A stretch of 64,000 nt of DNA from an uncultured Halomicronema sp. (lineage in GTDB: Bacteria; Cyanobacteriota; Cyanobacteriia; Phormidesmidales; Phormidesmidaceae). A model generated the notes under the pieces. It saw nothing but the letters and a program-made list of their open reading frames with translations, searched no databases and was not told the origin of the DNA. Position 1 is the first letter of the stretch. Each line of letters opens with the position of its first letter. A program made the translations under genes and the position numbers. The stretch spans positions 16,274 through 80,273 of the forward strand of contig CALCCA010000187.1 in the NCBI GenBank assembly GCA_937899725.1. Reading direction: 5' to 3'. Shown one piece after another: positions 21,671 to 31,319 of the stretch.

Positions 21671-22669
21671 CTATCCCTTCTTGTCAGCCAACTCAATCGT
21701 CGCGACCACCTGCCCATGATCCGACTTCCAGCGCTCGATCTGCTCCTCTAGTAGCGTCTGGTCAAACAGGTGATCGTTAAACACCGAGACATACGTGACT
21801 TGACCCAGGCGATCGCGATTGCGGGAGGCAAACTCTTCGCTCACCATAATGTGGTCGAGGCTGTCGTAATGGCCATTGTGAATATGGGTGTAATAGTAGT
21901 CGCCGTAACCTAGCCGCGCCTGAATGTCTTTGACCTGATACAGCAGCGTGTCCCAAACCGGCACCTTTTTACGAAAGGGCCAGCTTTCCCACGGGGGTTG
22001 CCCGGTGACTAACTGAGTCGTCACTGACGTGTGATTATCATTGACATCGCCCATCACAATCACCGGATAGCGGCGATCGCGCAGCCCTTCCATCAAAATG
22101 AAGCGCAGCGCTGTGGCCTCCGCTGCGCGACGAATCAGCGATCGGGCCTGCCCCTTCGCTAGCTCTACCGGATCGCTGCGATCAATGTGACGCCCCATCA
22201 TCGGTCGCTTGGACTTGAGATGTACCACCACCACCGTGCAGTGCTGACCGTTGGGCAACTCTAGCTCGACGGCTAAAACGGGATGCGAAAACTTCGTGAG
22301 CGGAATCGGGGCTTTATCCGCTTCTAAGCTGAGCCAGCTCTCTTTCGGAAAGTCGGTGTAAATGCGATGACTCACCACCGGAAACCGGGTTGCGAGGGCC
22401 AGTCCCGGCCCACCGCCAGCGCCCTTCGCCATGGTGATCGTATGACCCTGAGCCGTTTCGGTCTTCGCCAATAAAGCCTGCAGCGCCTCGCGCTGAAATA
22501 CTTCTTGAAACCCGACGATGTCGCTTTTCATGCGATCGAGCTGCCGGGCTGACCAGGTGAGTTTTTGCTCATACTCAGCGGCTGAATACTGATCGCCGTA
22601 AAACTCAAAGCCTGGTAGCGCTAGATTGTTGAGATTAAAGGTACCAACGCGAAACTGCTTTGAGGTCAC
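21671..22669 (-). CDS. Endonuclease/exonuclease/phosphatase (EEP) family hydrolase
   Basis: The 332-residue protein has the EEP fold shared by DNase I, exonuclease III and phosphodiesterases. FRVGTFNLNNLAL is the opening strand with the metal-site Asn. DIVGFQEVFQ carries the metal-binding Glu, VVVHLKSKRP the catalytic strand, and VIVMGDVNDNHTS the Asp/Asn pair. A YDSLDHIMVSEEF and FNDHLFD ending gives the final Asp-His. Substrate is not predictable: nuclease, lipid phosphatase and nucleotide hydrolase members share these motifs. There is no clear signal peptide, so it is probably cytoplasmic. Confidence 0.85.
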   Translation of the reverse strand: MTSKQFRVGTFNLNNLALPGFEFYGDQYSAAEYEQKLTWSARQLDRMKSDIVGFQEVFQREALQALLAKTETAQGHTITMAKGAGGGPGLALATRFPVVSHRIYTDFPKESWLSLEADKAPIPLTKFSHPVLAVELELPNGQHCTVVVVHLKSKRPMMGRHIDRSDPVELAKGQARSLIRRAAEATALRFILMEGLRDRRYPVIVMGDVNDNHTSVTTQLVTGQPPWESWPFRKKVPVWDTLLYQVKDIQARLGYGDYYYTHIHNGHYDSLDHIMVSEEFASRNRDRLGQVTYVSVFNDHLFDQTLLEEQIERWKSDHGQVVATIELADKKG

Positions 22670-22806
22670 AACAAAACTGACGCCGAGCGTCTGTAGAGAA
22701 AGTCAGCACGCCCACCTTACGCTAAACCTCGACGTCAGGCTAGATTCGCTGTCGGGCGATGAGAAGACGAGCCACCCTAAACGGACTTTAGTTTGCGCGA
22801 CAGCAC

Positions 22807-23523
22807 CTATACCGCCTGGCGCAGCCAGATGGGCTCGACCTTAATGGGAAACTGCTGATGGGTCGGCATGGTTTGGCGAAAAGATTGGTAGTAATCTTTG
22901 TGCGCTTCGTCAAACAGAGTGCGCAGCTCAGCGATCGGATTGGCGTGGTTATCAACGCGCAAATCGAGATAAGGATAGACATCATTTTGCACCACATACA
23001 GCGCCGCTGACTGCCGGCCGCGTTTGTCACCCCCGGCGGCTTCCCCGGCTTCTAGCGCGCTGAGCAAGCGATCGCTCAAGCTCAGCGCGTGCCCCTGGCG
23101 AAAGGTGTCGGCCATGGCGTGCAGCACCGGCTCGCCGGTCAGCATATTGCCCGCCACTGAAAAATGTCTGAACGTCAGGTGTCCGGCCCAACCCACACAG
23201 TCTCGCCCCGTCCAGGCGGTGGCATGCCCCAGATGATCGACCAGGTGCAGCTGGCGCTGGTCGCGGGCGGCATCGTTTTGCAACAGCAAGTCGAGAACGT
23301 CGCCGACGGGAATGTCTTGGGCATCAGCCTGAGCCGCTTTGCGGCTTTCTAGCAGTCTTAAGCCCCAAATGCCCAAAAGGGGATTCGTTTCGGCTTGGGT
23401 AGCGATCGCTCCCACTCCCGCTTTGGCATGGGGCACGAGCGCCCCTACCGCCAGGTGTTTCGTCGCGACGGCCACCCCCGTCATGCCAGTCTTGGGATCC
23501 CAAGCCACAATTGAGAATGTCAC
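22807..23523 (-). CDS. DUF1028 family protein (Ntn-hydrolase-like)
   Basis: The 238-residue protein matches DUF1028 throughout. The start MTFSIVAWDPKTGMTGVAVA, the GVGAIATQAETNPLLG segment, TGRDCVGWAGHLT, FSVAGNMLTGEPVLHAMADT and the closing DLRVDNHANPIAELRTLFDE are typical. The family is predicted to have an Ntn-hydrolase-like fold and appears near peptide and amino-acid genes in other bacteria, but its reaction is not established. No operon partner is evident; the EEP gene lies about 140 bp downstream on the same strand. Confidence 0.85.
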   Translation of the reverse strand: MTFSIVAWDPKTGMTGVAVATKHLAVGALVPHAKAGVGAIATQAETNPLLGIWGLRLLESRKAAQADAQDIPVGDVLDLLLQNDAARDQRQLHLVDHLGHATAWTGRDCVGWAGHLTFRHFSVAGNMLTGEPVLHAMADTFRQGHALSLSDRLLSALEAGEAAGGDKRGRQSAALYVVQNDVYPYLDLRVDNHANPIAELRTLFDEAHKDYYQSFRQTMPTHQQFPIKVEPIWLRQAV

Positions 23524-23942
23524 GGCAGCCGCCCTCTAAAGTGCATTGACCTGTGAGTTCATGATCAAAGGCAGGGGCGAAAAGATCTGTTGTCAATCTT
23601 ACGCTTTTGTTACGAACCGGACTAGTGAGCCCGATGGCATCGCCCCGGCGATCGCCGCGCCAAAGCGAACTTTTCGACCTCTGCCCGAGTCAGGGGCGGA
23701 GCTGAGCATGTAGTCACCGGATGGCGGTCTCAAGCCAGGCCAAATGTCTGACACTTATTCGGTCAGCCTTGAGGCGATCGTGCTCTCTCAACCGGGCTGA
23801 GGGCTCCCAGTCATCCCCGGCGTCAGAAAGTGATGACATAACGTCTATCTTGCTGCAGATTTATTAAAGAAGTGCCGACCAAGGCGCGATCGCCGTACTA
23901 GGATGCAGCCCTAAGCGCAATCAGCCTGGGAGCAAGAGCAGC
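23524..23942. other. Divergent spacer upstream of asparagine synthase
   Basis: 419 bp with HIP1 sites and no supported gene. It should hold the promoters of the DUF1028 gene and asparagine synthase. No clear -10/-35 pair or NtcA box was recognised. Confidence 0.4.
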
Positions 23943-25979
23943 ATGTGTGGAATTGGCGGCGTCTTTTATGCTGACCCCAATCGCCCCGTCGAGCCAGAAA
24001 TTTTAGTCGGCATGGCGGCCATTCAATACCATCGTGGTCCCGATGGCTTTGGTTATCGCGGGCTGCCAGATCGGGGCATTGGGCTCGCCCATGCGCGGCT
24101 TTCCGTCATTGATCTTGATCCGGAGCGGGGTCGCCAGCCGTTTCTTTCCGCCGATGGTCAATATCTAATCGCCCACAATGGCGAATTTTATGACTACAAG
24201 CGGCTGCGGGCCGACCTCACCTCACGGGGCTACCAGTTTCACAGCAAGAGCGATACAGAACTCGTCATTCACCTTGCCGATCGCCTGGGCTTGGCTGGAG
24301 CCTTGCCCTGTCTGCGTGGGGAATTTGCCTTTGCGCTGTATGAACGGCAGCAAGATCGATTGACGCTGGTGCGCGATCGCTTTGGCGTCAAGCCACTCTA
24401 TTGGGCCAAAATCGACGGCGGCCTCGTCTTTGGTTCAGAAATCAAAGTCTTGCTGGCCCACCCGGCGCTGCAGGCGCGGTTTTCATCCGAGGGGCTCTAT
24501 CACCAGCTGATGCAAACCATGGTGCCCGGCACCACCTGCTTTGAGGGCATTTATGCCGTCGCGCCCGGCCAAACTGTCACGATTCACCGGCAAGAGGGCG
24601 AGCTGCTGATTCGCACCGATACCTATTGGGATCTGAACTTTCCGCTGTTGCACGAACGCGACAGTCACCGCAGCGAAACGGATTACATCGAAGAGTTTCG
24701 GGCGCATTTTGTCGAAGCGATTCAGCTGCGCTTAGAGGCGGATGTGCCAGTGGCCTGCTATCTCTCAGGCGGTATCGATTCCTGCTCTATCCTCGGCGTG
24801 GCGGCGGCGTGTCAACAGTCACCGATTAAAGCATTCACCATTGGGTTTGATGACAGCGACTACGACGAAACGGCGATCGCCCGCGAAATGGCCGCCGCCG
24901 TCAAGGCCGATCAGGATATTTTGGCGGTCGATGGTCATCAGCTCTACGACCACTTTGCCAGAACGATTTGGCATACAGAACGCAGCATTTACAACACGTT
25001 CACCGTGGCGAAGCTGATGATGAGCCAGCACGTGCGCGAGGCGGGCTATAAGGTCGTCATTACCGGCGAAGGCTCCGACGAACTCTTTGCGGGCTATCCG
25101 CAGCTGCGGCTGGACATGATTTTGCACGGCATGGCTGATGCGCCCCCCGCCGAGCGAGCTGAGTTAGAAGCCTGGCTGGCCGAAAGCAATCGCCTGTTTA
25201 AGGGCAACCTGCTGGCTGAAAATCGCCTCGAAGATGCTGCGCTGAATGAGGTAGTGGGATTTACGCCGAGTTCACTGCAGTCTTGGCTAGCCGCCGCCGT
25301 TCACGTGCCGGGGTTGCTGAGTCCGCACCATCGCCACCGGCTCGATGGCTATGCTCCGGGACAGGCGATCGCCGCCGCACTGGATGGCGAACAGCTGAGC
25401 GATCGCCATCCCCTCGATAAGGCGCAATACGTGTGGATCAAAACTCAGTTTGAATCGCAGGTGTTGGGCTGGGCCGGCGATCGCGTAGACATGGCCAATT
25501 CCCTGGAAGCGCGTCCGGCGTTTCTTGATCATCCCCTGGTGGAATTTGCCGTGACGCTACCGCCTGCCATGCGGCTGCGTGATCGCCAAGACAAGTACAT
25601 TCTGCGGGAAACAATGAAGCCGCTGCTGCCCGAGACCCTCTACCAGCGGCAAAAGTTTGCTTTTATGGCTCCTCCCTCCCATACTGACCCGGTGAAGGAA
25701 CGGGCGATGCGATCGTTGGCCAGCACCTATCTGGCAAAAAATCGGGTACAAGCGGCGGGGCTGCTCGATCCGGGAGCCGTGCAGGCGATTCTCGACCGTC
25801 ACGGTGACACCGCCACTCCCGTTGCGGAACGGGTACAGCTCGACGCGGTGATTAACCACCTGCTGAGTGTGCAGATTTTGCACAGCCATTTTGTTGCCAA
25901 CAATGTTGCTAAACAAGCTCAGGCCGATGCCCGTCGTCATGGCTGGTCAGTCCATACCCCCGCCACTGCTCATCCCTGA
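23943..25979 (+). CDS. asnB: Asparagine synthase, glutamine-hydrolysing
   Basis: The 678-residue enzyme should make asparagine from aspartate, glutamine and ATP. MCGIGGVFY gives the N-terminal nucleophile Cys 2 of the class II glutaminase domain (about 1-210), with YHRGPDGFG, AHARLSVIDL and HNGEFYDY lining its pocket. The synthetase domain has the pyrophosphatase loop YLSGGIDSCS near residue 275 and ITGEGSDELFAGYPQ near 370. At 678 residues it is longer than E. coli AsnB and nearer the 'AsnB-like' amidotransferases that sometimes modify other substrates. No biosynthetic cluster surrounds it, so plain asparagine synthesis is the simplest call. Confidence 0.9.
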   Translation: MCGIGGVFYADPNRPVEPEILVGMAAIQYHRGPDGFGYRGLPDRGIGLAHARLSVIDLDPERGRQPFLSADGQYLIAHNGEFYDYKRLRADLTSRGYQFHSKSDTELVIHLADRLGLAGALPCLRGEFAFALYERQQDRLTLVRDRFGVKPLYWAKIDGGLVFGSEIKVLLAHPALQARFSSEGLYHQLMQTMVPGTTCFEGIYAVAPGQTVTIHRQEGELLIRTDTYWDLNFPLLHERDSHRSETDYIEEFRAHFVEAIQLRLEADVPVACYLSGGIDSCSILGVAAACQQSPIKAFTIGFDDSDYDETAIAREMAAAVKADQDILAVDGHQLYDHFARTIWHTERSIYNTFTVAKLMMSQHVREAGYKVVITGEGSDELFAGYPQLRLDMILHGMADAPPAERAELEAWLAESNRLFKGNLLAENRLEDAALNEVVGFTPSSLQSWLAAAVHVPGLLSPHHRHRLDGYAPGQAIAAALDGEQLSDRHPLDKAQYVWIKTQFESQVLGWAGDRVDMANSLEARPAFLDHPLVEFAVTLPPAMRLRDRQDKYILRETMKPLLPETLYQRQKFAFMAPPSHTDPVKERAMRSLASTYLAKNRVQAAGLLDPGAVQAILDRHGDTATPVAERVQLDAVINHLLSVQILHSHFVANNVAKQAQADARRHGWSVHTPATAHP

Positions 25980-26243
25980 GACGACATTACTCACACCAAC
26001 CAGACTGACGCAGTTGCATCTGCTTGTGGCTCCTCAGCCCCCCCAGCTCAAAGAGGCTTTTAGTGATCTGTCAGGCTTGATTTTGTCGGTTGGGTGAGTG
26101 CTATAGCAAGCCGCAATTTGATCCGGTCACTCTAGATGGCTGAAAGCACTATCTGACGAGCCTTTTAACTCCGACTTCTGACTTCTGCATTCCGACTTCT
26201 GCTATAGCGCTACCCAACGCGATTCTTGCTGGTGTTGGGTTTC

Positions 26244-26386
26244 ATACCAGTTCGACAAATTACAGCTACACAGACAAGTCGGCTTTCTGCCTCGGGGAGA
26301 CGTGATGCGAACGACTCCGCTCAGCCGACGTTCCTTGAGCGGAGTCGAAAGGAAGATCTATAAGCCCAGTTTTAGAGAATTGGTAT
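26244..26386 (+). mobile_element. MITE-like element, copy B
   Basis: A ~143-bp copy beginning ATACCAGTTCGACAAATTAC and ending TTTTAGAGAATTGGTAT. The internal hairpin is perfect here: GACTCCGCTCA and TGAGCGGAGTC are 11-bp arms. The segment after GGCTTTCT is shorter than in copies A and C. A run of CTTCTGACTTCTGCATTCCG-type tandem lies just upstream (26168-26205). Confidence 0.7.
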
Positions 26387-26475
26387 CACTCATTTCACCC
26401 AACCGACACGAACCCCAATCTCGAGGATTGACAGGGCAATAAGATTATAGAGAGACATGTTTTCCGGCAAGGTAC

Positions 26476-27282
26476 CTAAATCGGCGTATCGATCGGCGCG
26501 AGCTGCAGCTGATAGCGATAGAGGGCTACCGGCTGATTGCGCGCTTTGAAATAGTCAGGATCCTGAGGTGAGAGATAAATCGCCGTCACCTGATCGGCTT
26601 CCACTATCCCCTCGCCTGTACGCACTTGATGATAGGCGGTCGTGGTTTCGACCTCATTGACATAGGGCTGGGCAGTGCCGCGAAACACCTGCTGAAAGAC
26701 CTCAGTAGTGACAAACGTGTCGGCTTGGGGCGATTCCCAGGCACGGCTGGTGACGGTCGACTCTAACTGGCGATCGCCTCGCAACAGGGTCACCTGTCGA
26801 TTCGGATTTTTGGGATCAACTTTGACGGCTTTGACCGCCTGCTCACCCAAATATGCCTGGGCCAAACTCAGACCGTTAAAGGCGCGATCGGCCACAATTT
26901 CTTCTTGAGCTAAGCGCGGCTGCAGCAAAAAACTTTTGGTGTAGGAGGTCATGACGGGCTCAAACCGAACCTCACAGGTCACCGGCTCATTCAGCAGTTG
27001 TTGGTTGCCGGCAAAGCCTGGTGTCTCAATCTGCGGTGCTAACGGAGCCGCCAAATCCACTAAGGTACTGGTCAGTTCCCAGGTGCCGGCCATCCAGTCG
27101 GGGTACACCAGGTCACCCTGGGCCGGTTGGGTCGGTGGCTTGTCAGTCCAATCGGGAAAGGTCGCGAGGCGATCGCTCAGTGCCCCGGCGCGCGCGGCAC
27201 CGCTGCACAATAGCCAAACCAGCGCTAACAGCGTCAACCAAACCAGATTACGGCGAGTGTGTTTGACGAATCGTCGAGTCAT
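26476..27282 (-). CDS. DUF6816-like exported protein
   Basis: About 268 residues from the ATG at 27282; the longer open frame adds 53 residues that place the signal peptide internally. The N-terminus (TRRFVKHTRRNLVWLTLLAL, then VWLLCSGAARAGA) has basic residues, a hydrophobic core and an ARAG cleavage site, so export to the periplasm or thylakoid lumen is likely. The mature part (PDWMAGTWELTSTLVDLAAP, CEVRFEPVMTSYTKSFLLQP and the end VALYRYQLQLAPI) resembles a lipocalin-like β-barrel family conserved in cyanobacteria and plastid lumens. That family name is from memory, and the function is unknown. Confidence 0.65.
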   Translation of the reverse strand: MTRRFVKHTRRNLVWLTLLALVWLLCSGAARAGALSDRLATFPDWTDKPPTQPAQGDLVYPDWMAGTWELTSTLVDLAAPLAPQIETPGFAGNQQLLNEPVTCEVRFEPVMTSYTKSFLLQPRLAQEEIVADRAFNGLSLAQAYLGEQAVKAVKVDPKNPNRQVTLLRGDRQLESTVTSRAWESPQADTFVTTEVFQQVFRGTAQPYVNEVETTTAYHQVRTGEGIVEADQVTAIYLSPQDPDYFKARNQPVALYRYQLQLAPIDTPI

Positions 27283-27491
27283 AACAGCCTGAGCGCAGTA
27301 CACGGTCAAGAATATTGACAAACTTAGGGCATTCGCCGCGAAACAGCAAACGTCTGTAACGTTCAGCGGCAATTCATCCCGCTTCTCTAAAGCCCGACGA
27401 CCAACCAGTCTCCTGGCTCGCCAGCATTGCCCAGATCGCATCGGGAGTCCGATGCCTGGAAATTGCGATGAGCCAGACTGTTCAGGAGCTT

Positions 27492-27657
27492 ATACCAGTT
27501 CTGCGAATTACAGCTACCCAGACAAGTCGGCTTTCTCCCAGTTGGAGACACTGCGGGTTGGCCTGGCCTGCCCATCGGGCTGACGACGCCGCTCAGCCGA
27601 CGTTCCTTGAGCGGCGTCGAAAGGAAGATCTGTAGCCCAGTCTCAGAGAATTGGTAT
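27492..27657 (+). mobile_element. MITE-like element, copy C
   Basis: A ~166-bp copy, beginning ATACCAGTTCTGCGAATTAC and ending TCTCAGAGAATTGGTAT, flanked by TT on the left and TA on the right. It aligns with copy A for nearly its full length, sharing the ACTGCGGGTTGGCCTGGCC segment missing from copy B. It lies between two genes transcribed toward lower coordinates. Confidence 0.7.
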
Positions 27658-27765
27658 TAACAGCGTCGCTCCAAACTAGCGTGATCGATCAGGCTGGTAT
27701 CATTGCCACCCTGGCAGGTAAGGTCAGTGCCCGGAGGCAGTGATTTCTGGAGTACACCCGGTTGT

Positions 27766-30588
27766 TTACCCACCTTGGGCATTCTTATTTCTGGCCAGGC
27801 CAGTCGGTTTAGCTTTACCCGCAATATTCAGCAAAATTCGGCTCATGATCCGGCCATCATCGAGTTTTTGCAGGCTAAACTCGCCACCGACCTGCTGCAT
27901 CAGCGTTTTGCAAATGCTGAAGTGTAAACCAGGCGGCACGTCCAACAAAGACGGCACCAACACATCATCGGGGCGGCCATGTTTCAGGTCTTTGAGCAGT
28001 TGGCGGGGCACGTCGCCATCATCGGTAATCGCCAGTTCCATAAAGGTGCGCTCTAGCGGGCGACACCAAATATCTAAGCGGCCTTGTTCGGGCGATCGCT
28101 GACAGGCTGCCACCGTTAGCTCGTACAGCACCAGCTCAATCTTCTCTAAATCGCCAGAGATGATCACATTGCTGTCGTTGTGCACTTTGGCCCAGAGCTG
28201 ATGCTCTTGAATCAGCGGATTCACCCGCTCCATCAGCCGATTGATCAAACTAATCAGGGGCGTGGTTTGCTGATGATCGCGCAACTCCCAGGTTTCATTC
28301 GTGAGCACGCTGCTAATGCCGCTAGTCAGATTATTTAGCTGCCGCACCAGTTGCAGTTGCCGTTGGGCTGTCAGCCCTTTGCCTTGGGTAATCGGGTCAC
28401 TCAGGCGCTCTAGACTCACCCCGAGCTGGCGATGCGCTTCATCCAGGCGTTTGTGCTTATACCAGTTCAGCGCTTCCAGGGATTCTTGGCGAGCTAGCAA
28501 TAAGTCCAGAATACTCAAATGGCGGCGCGACCAAGCCAGCTGGTTGGACAACAGCGACATCAGACTTAAGTGGTGATCGGTCCATTTGCGATCGCGGCGA
28601 TCGGCCACAATCCACACGCCACTGGGGGCATGTTTATCAGAGGTCTTGAGGGCCACAATTAAAAACTTGCTCTCAGGCGGCCCCGAGATCCACTTCTGGG
28701 TTTCTTCAGGCAGATCTTCCCACGTGACTGGCAGTGGCCCGTCGGTTTGTTGCGCCCAGCTGACAATGGCATCAGAACTCAGGGAAATCCGTGCTTGGCG
28801 CTCAGCCCCAAAATCAAGATGACGAGCAATCACCCGACTGATTGTGCCCTGCAGCTCACCCACCTGCCAGGTGACCAAAACCACCAGAGAAGCATTGAGC
28901 AAATCGAGCAGATACTGACAGGCTGATTCCTCTAGTTTTTCCAGATGAGAAGTCTGCTGAAGGGTTCTCAACCCCCATTGAATCGAGCCGTAGAGATCTT
29001 CTTGCTGATCATTTTGGCGCTGTAGCTGCCACTGATGCAGAATCAACCCGATTTGGCGAGCAATTTTTTGCAGCAGCTGAGCATCGGCTTCGTCCCACTG
29101 ACGTGGTGTTTGACTGGCTAAAATCACAATTCCGGTGGGCGCACTCCCCGGCGTAATGTTGCAGGCCAGCAGCGCTTGAATATCGACCGCTTGAAAGTTT
29201 TCTCGCCAGGCCAGCAGTTTCAGGTCGTTGGTCAAATCATTGATGGTGATCGCCGACTCACTGCTTTCCAGCATTTGCCAATCGACAGCATCTAACGTGG
29301 GCCAAGCCATTGGCAGCCGTTTGCGCGAAGCCTGCATCTTGCGAAAAACGACCTGATAGCCCCCATGTTCCGCATCATGCTGCAGCACTAAAAACGGCTG
29401 AGCACCCAGCGCTTGATACAGATTTTCGGCACAGAGCTCCAGACTTTTATACCAATCCGTCTCGTTTTGAATGCTGTGCACAAGCCCGGTCAACAGCTCA
29501 ACCTCAGCCTCGGAGCGCTGTTGCATCTCCGCCACCGAGAGCCGCGACATCATCAGTCCGGCCAAATTGGCCACGGTTTTGAGATAGGTGCGGTTGGCCT
29601 CTGACCAGACTACTGGGGTATTGCTTTCGACACTGACAAACCCGAGAAATGTGGAATGCTCAAAAATGGGCGCCACCATCAGCGCATCGGCTTTGAGCAA
29701 TTGCAGAAACTGGTTGGGCACATTGGCCGCGTTGGCACTTTGGGCATCACCAATGGTCAAAGACTGCTGGGCGTTGAGCACCTGATAAATGCCGCGAATC
29801 TCGCTGATACCAATTGTGAGTCCTGATGATTGCGAGGTGTAGCGCTTCGCCGCCAGTGCAGACCGGCCTTGAATCATCAGCCGCTCCCAAAACTCAAACT
29901 TGATCGGATCTAACCAAAAAATTCGCACTCGGTCAGGATCAACAAACCGAAAGATCGACTGGGCAATCGTGGTCAACTGGGCATCTAGATCCCTCGCCCC
30001 TTGCAGCTGATTCACTAAGCCCGAAACGGCAATGCCCGGATCTTTACGCCGTTGGGTTTGCAGCGTTTGCTCACGCTTATGCAACACATCCGCTAACGCA
30101 CTGCAAATAGTCGAGATAAAGGTGCGATCGCTATTGCTGAGCATCTGGCCCCATTGACTAGAGCCCATAATCAGCAAGCCGTGGCAAACGTCTCGCCGTC
30201 TAACCGGAAAAATCAGCGCCCCTTGAATCGAAAACTGCGTGGCCATGTCATTCCACGTCGCGATGCGCGATTCAACCCGCAGGTCGTTGATGACCAAGGG
30301 CCGCTGTTGAATCACCACCTGCTCCATCAAGTCGCCCGGCGCGAGTGAAAACGTGCTTTTGAGCGAGCGGTGGGGCTTCGGCGCTAAATAGCCCTGGCTG
30401 ACCACTTGATGCTGCACCCGGTCATACAAGCCAAACCATAGGAGGCTGTAGTGCAGTTCCTCCTGCAGGTTTTCCAATAGGGCAGATACCAGACTGTCGA
30501 GATCTTCTGTATCTCGCAGCAACTTTAGAATTCTGGCTAAGGCTGCTAAACGTCTTTCAGGATTGGGACTGGGTAATGTCGAAACCAT
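27766..30588 (-). CDS. Large multi-GAF protein with degenerate histidine-kinase-like C-terminus
   Basis: About 940 residues from the ATG at 30588. Four GAF-like segments can be followed: about 20-180 (LDSLVSALLENLQEELHYSL), 205-370, 380-530 and 550-700. The last 230 residues look like a histidine kinase core that has lost its motifs. No HE(L/I)RTP box is seen around LDEAHRQLGVSLERLSDP, and the N-box position reads LYELTVAACQRSP without the Asn. A weak ITDDGD and PPGLHFSICKTLMQQVGG echo the G1/G2 boxes. It should be a cytoplasmic sensor or scaffold without kinase activity. It is transcribed alone; the signal is unknown. Confidence 0.75.
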   Translation of the reverse strand: MVSTLPSPNPERRLAALARILKLLRDTEDLDSLVSALLENLQEELHYSLLWFGLYDRVQHQVVSQGYLAPKPHRSLKSTFSLAPGDLMEQVVIQQRPLVINDLRVESRIATWNDMATQFSIQGALIFPVRRRDVCHGLLIMGSSQWGQMLSNSDRTFISTICSALADVLHKREQTLQTQRRKDPGIAVSGLVNQLQGARDLDAQLTTIAQSIFRFVDPDRVRIFWLDPIKFEFWERLMIQGRSALAAKRYTSQSSGLTIGISEIRGIYQVLNAQQSLTIGDAQSANAANVPNQFLQLLKADALMVAPIFEHSTFLGFVSVESNTPVVWSEANRTYLKTVANLAGLMMSRLSVAEMQQRSEAEVELLTGLVHSIQNETDWYKSLELCAENLYQALGAQPFLVLQHDAEHGGYQVVFRKMQASRKRLPMAWPTLDAVDWQMLESSESAITINDLTNDLKLLAWRENFQAVDIQALLACNITPGSAPTGIVILASQTPRQWDEADAQLLQKIARQIGLILHQWQLQRQNDQQEDLYGSIQWGLRTLQQTSHLEKLEESACQYLLDLLNASLVVLVTWQVGELQGTISRVIARHLDFGAERQARISLSSDAIVSWAQQTDGPLPVTWEDLPEETQKWISGPPESKFLIVALKTSDKHAPSGVWIVADRRDRKWTDHHLSLMSLLSNQLAWSRRHLSILDLLLARQESLEALNWYKHKRLDEAHRQLGVSLERLSDPITQGKGLTAQRQLQLVRQLNNLTSGISSVLTNETWELRDHQQTTPLISLINRLMERVNPLIQEHQLWAKVHNDSNVIISGDLEKIELVLYELTVAACQRSPEQGRLDIWCRPLERTFMELAITDDGDVPRQLLKDLKHGRPDDVLVPSLLDVPPGLHFSICKTLMQQVGGEFSLQKLDDGRIMSRILLNIAGKAKPTGLARNKNAQGG

Positions 30589-31319
30589 GACAGGTCTGTG
30601 GTTTTCGGGATTCAGAGAAGCATTCCAGCGAGACACTAGCAGGCCAGCAGTGGGTAGCTCAGTTTAGAGACACCCTGGCTAGTCGATCGGGGCAACTGCA
30701 GTGACGGATAAGACGTACAGACATACTCAAACCGTAATGCCGACCTAGTGTGAAGACGGCTAAGTCCCCTAAGTCTATACCTGTTACACCAAATCGCCGT
30801 AGGTGTTTGTGTCGAGATATGCCATCTGCCTGGGGGACATACTGACACAATTCGGCCGCAGGCCCATGACGGGTCATCCTATGGTACGCAGATCGTGAAC
30901 GCTAGCTGGCAGCCTTACGGGTGTCACTCTGTCTTAACTACGGGTCATCCTGAAAACTCGGAGACTTCAGTTCGCCACTGACGGTATAAAGTCTTGCACT
31001 CGGCCAAGCCCAATCGGCTCAGCGCTCGAACTACCTATTACAACGCAAGGTAAGGCATCCGCTCGCGTTTGTTAAGAGACTTCAAGATTCGGCTAGGGTC
31101 AAACGTAGAAATCAAGCGTGATCGCACGCCTGCTTGCACCGACAGCTATCGCTGTATCCAGATGGTCTTCAAAAGCTTTGGCGCTGAGTTCTCTGACGGC
31201 AACCATGCCTACGGCAAGCGGTGATCGCACAGAGATCCCGAGAGTCATCGCATGTGCTTGTCGAGATCGCCCTTAGGACTACCCTAAACTTTAGACAGCA
31301 GTAGTGAGGGCACAAACGC
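30589..31319. other. 731-bp spacer upstream of pyrD
   Basis: No supported gene. The 12-mer ACGGGTCATCCT occurs twice in direct orientation (30869-30880 and 30940-30951). The segment is long for a promoter region and could hold an untranslated RNA, but I see no known RNA motif. Confidence 0.35.

Noticed and set aside
23943..25979. Asparagine synthase as a lasso-peptide or exopolysaccharide amidotransferase
   Set aside because: No precursor peptide, protease, exosortase or glycosyltransferase genes lie beside it.
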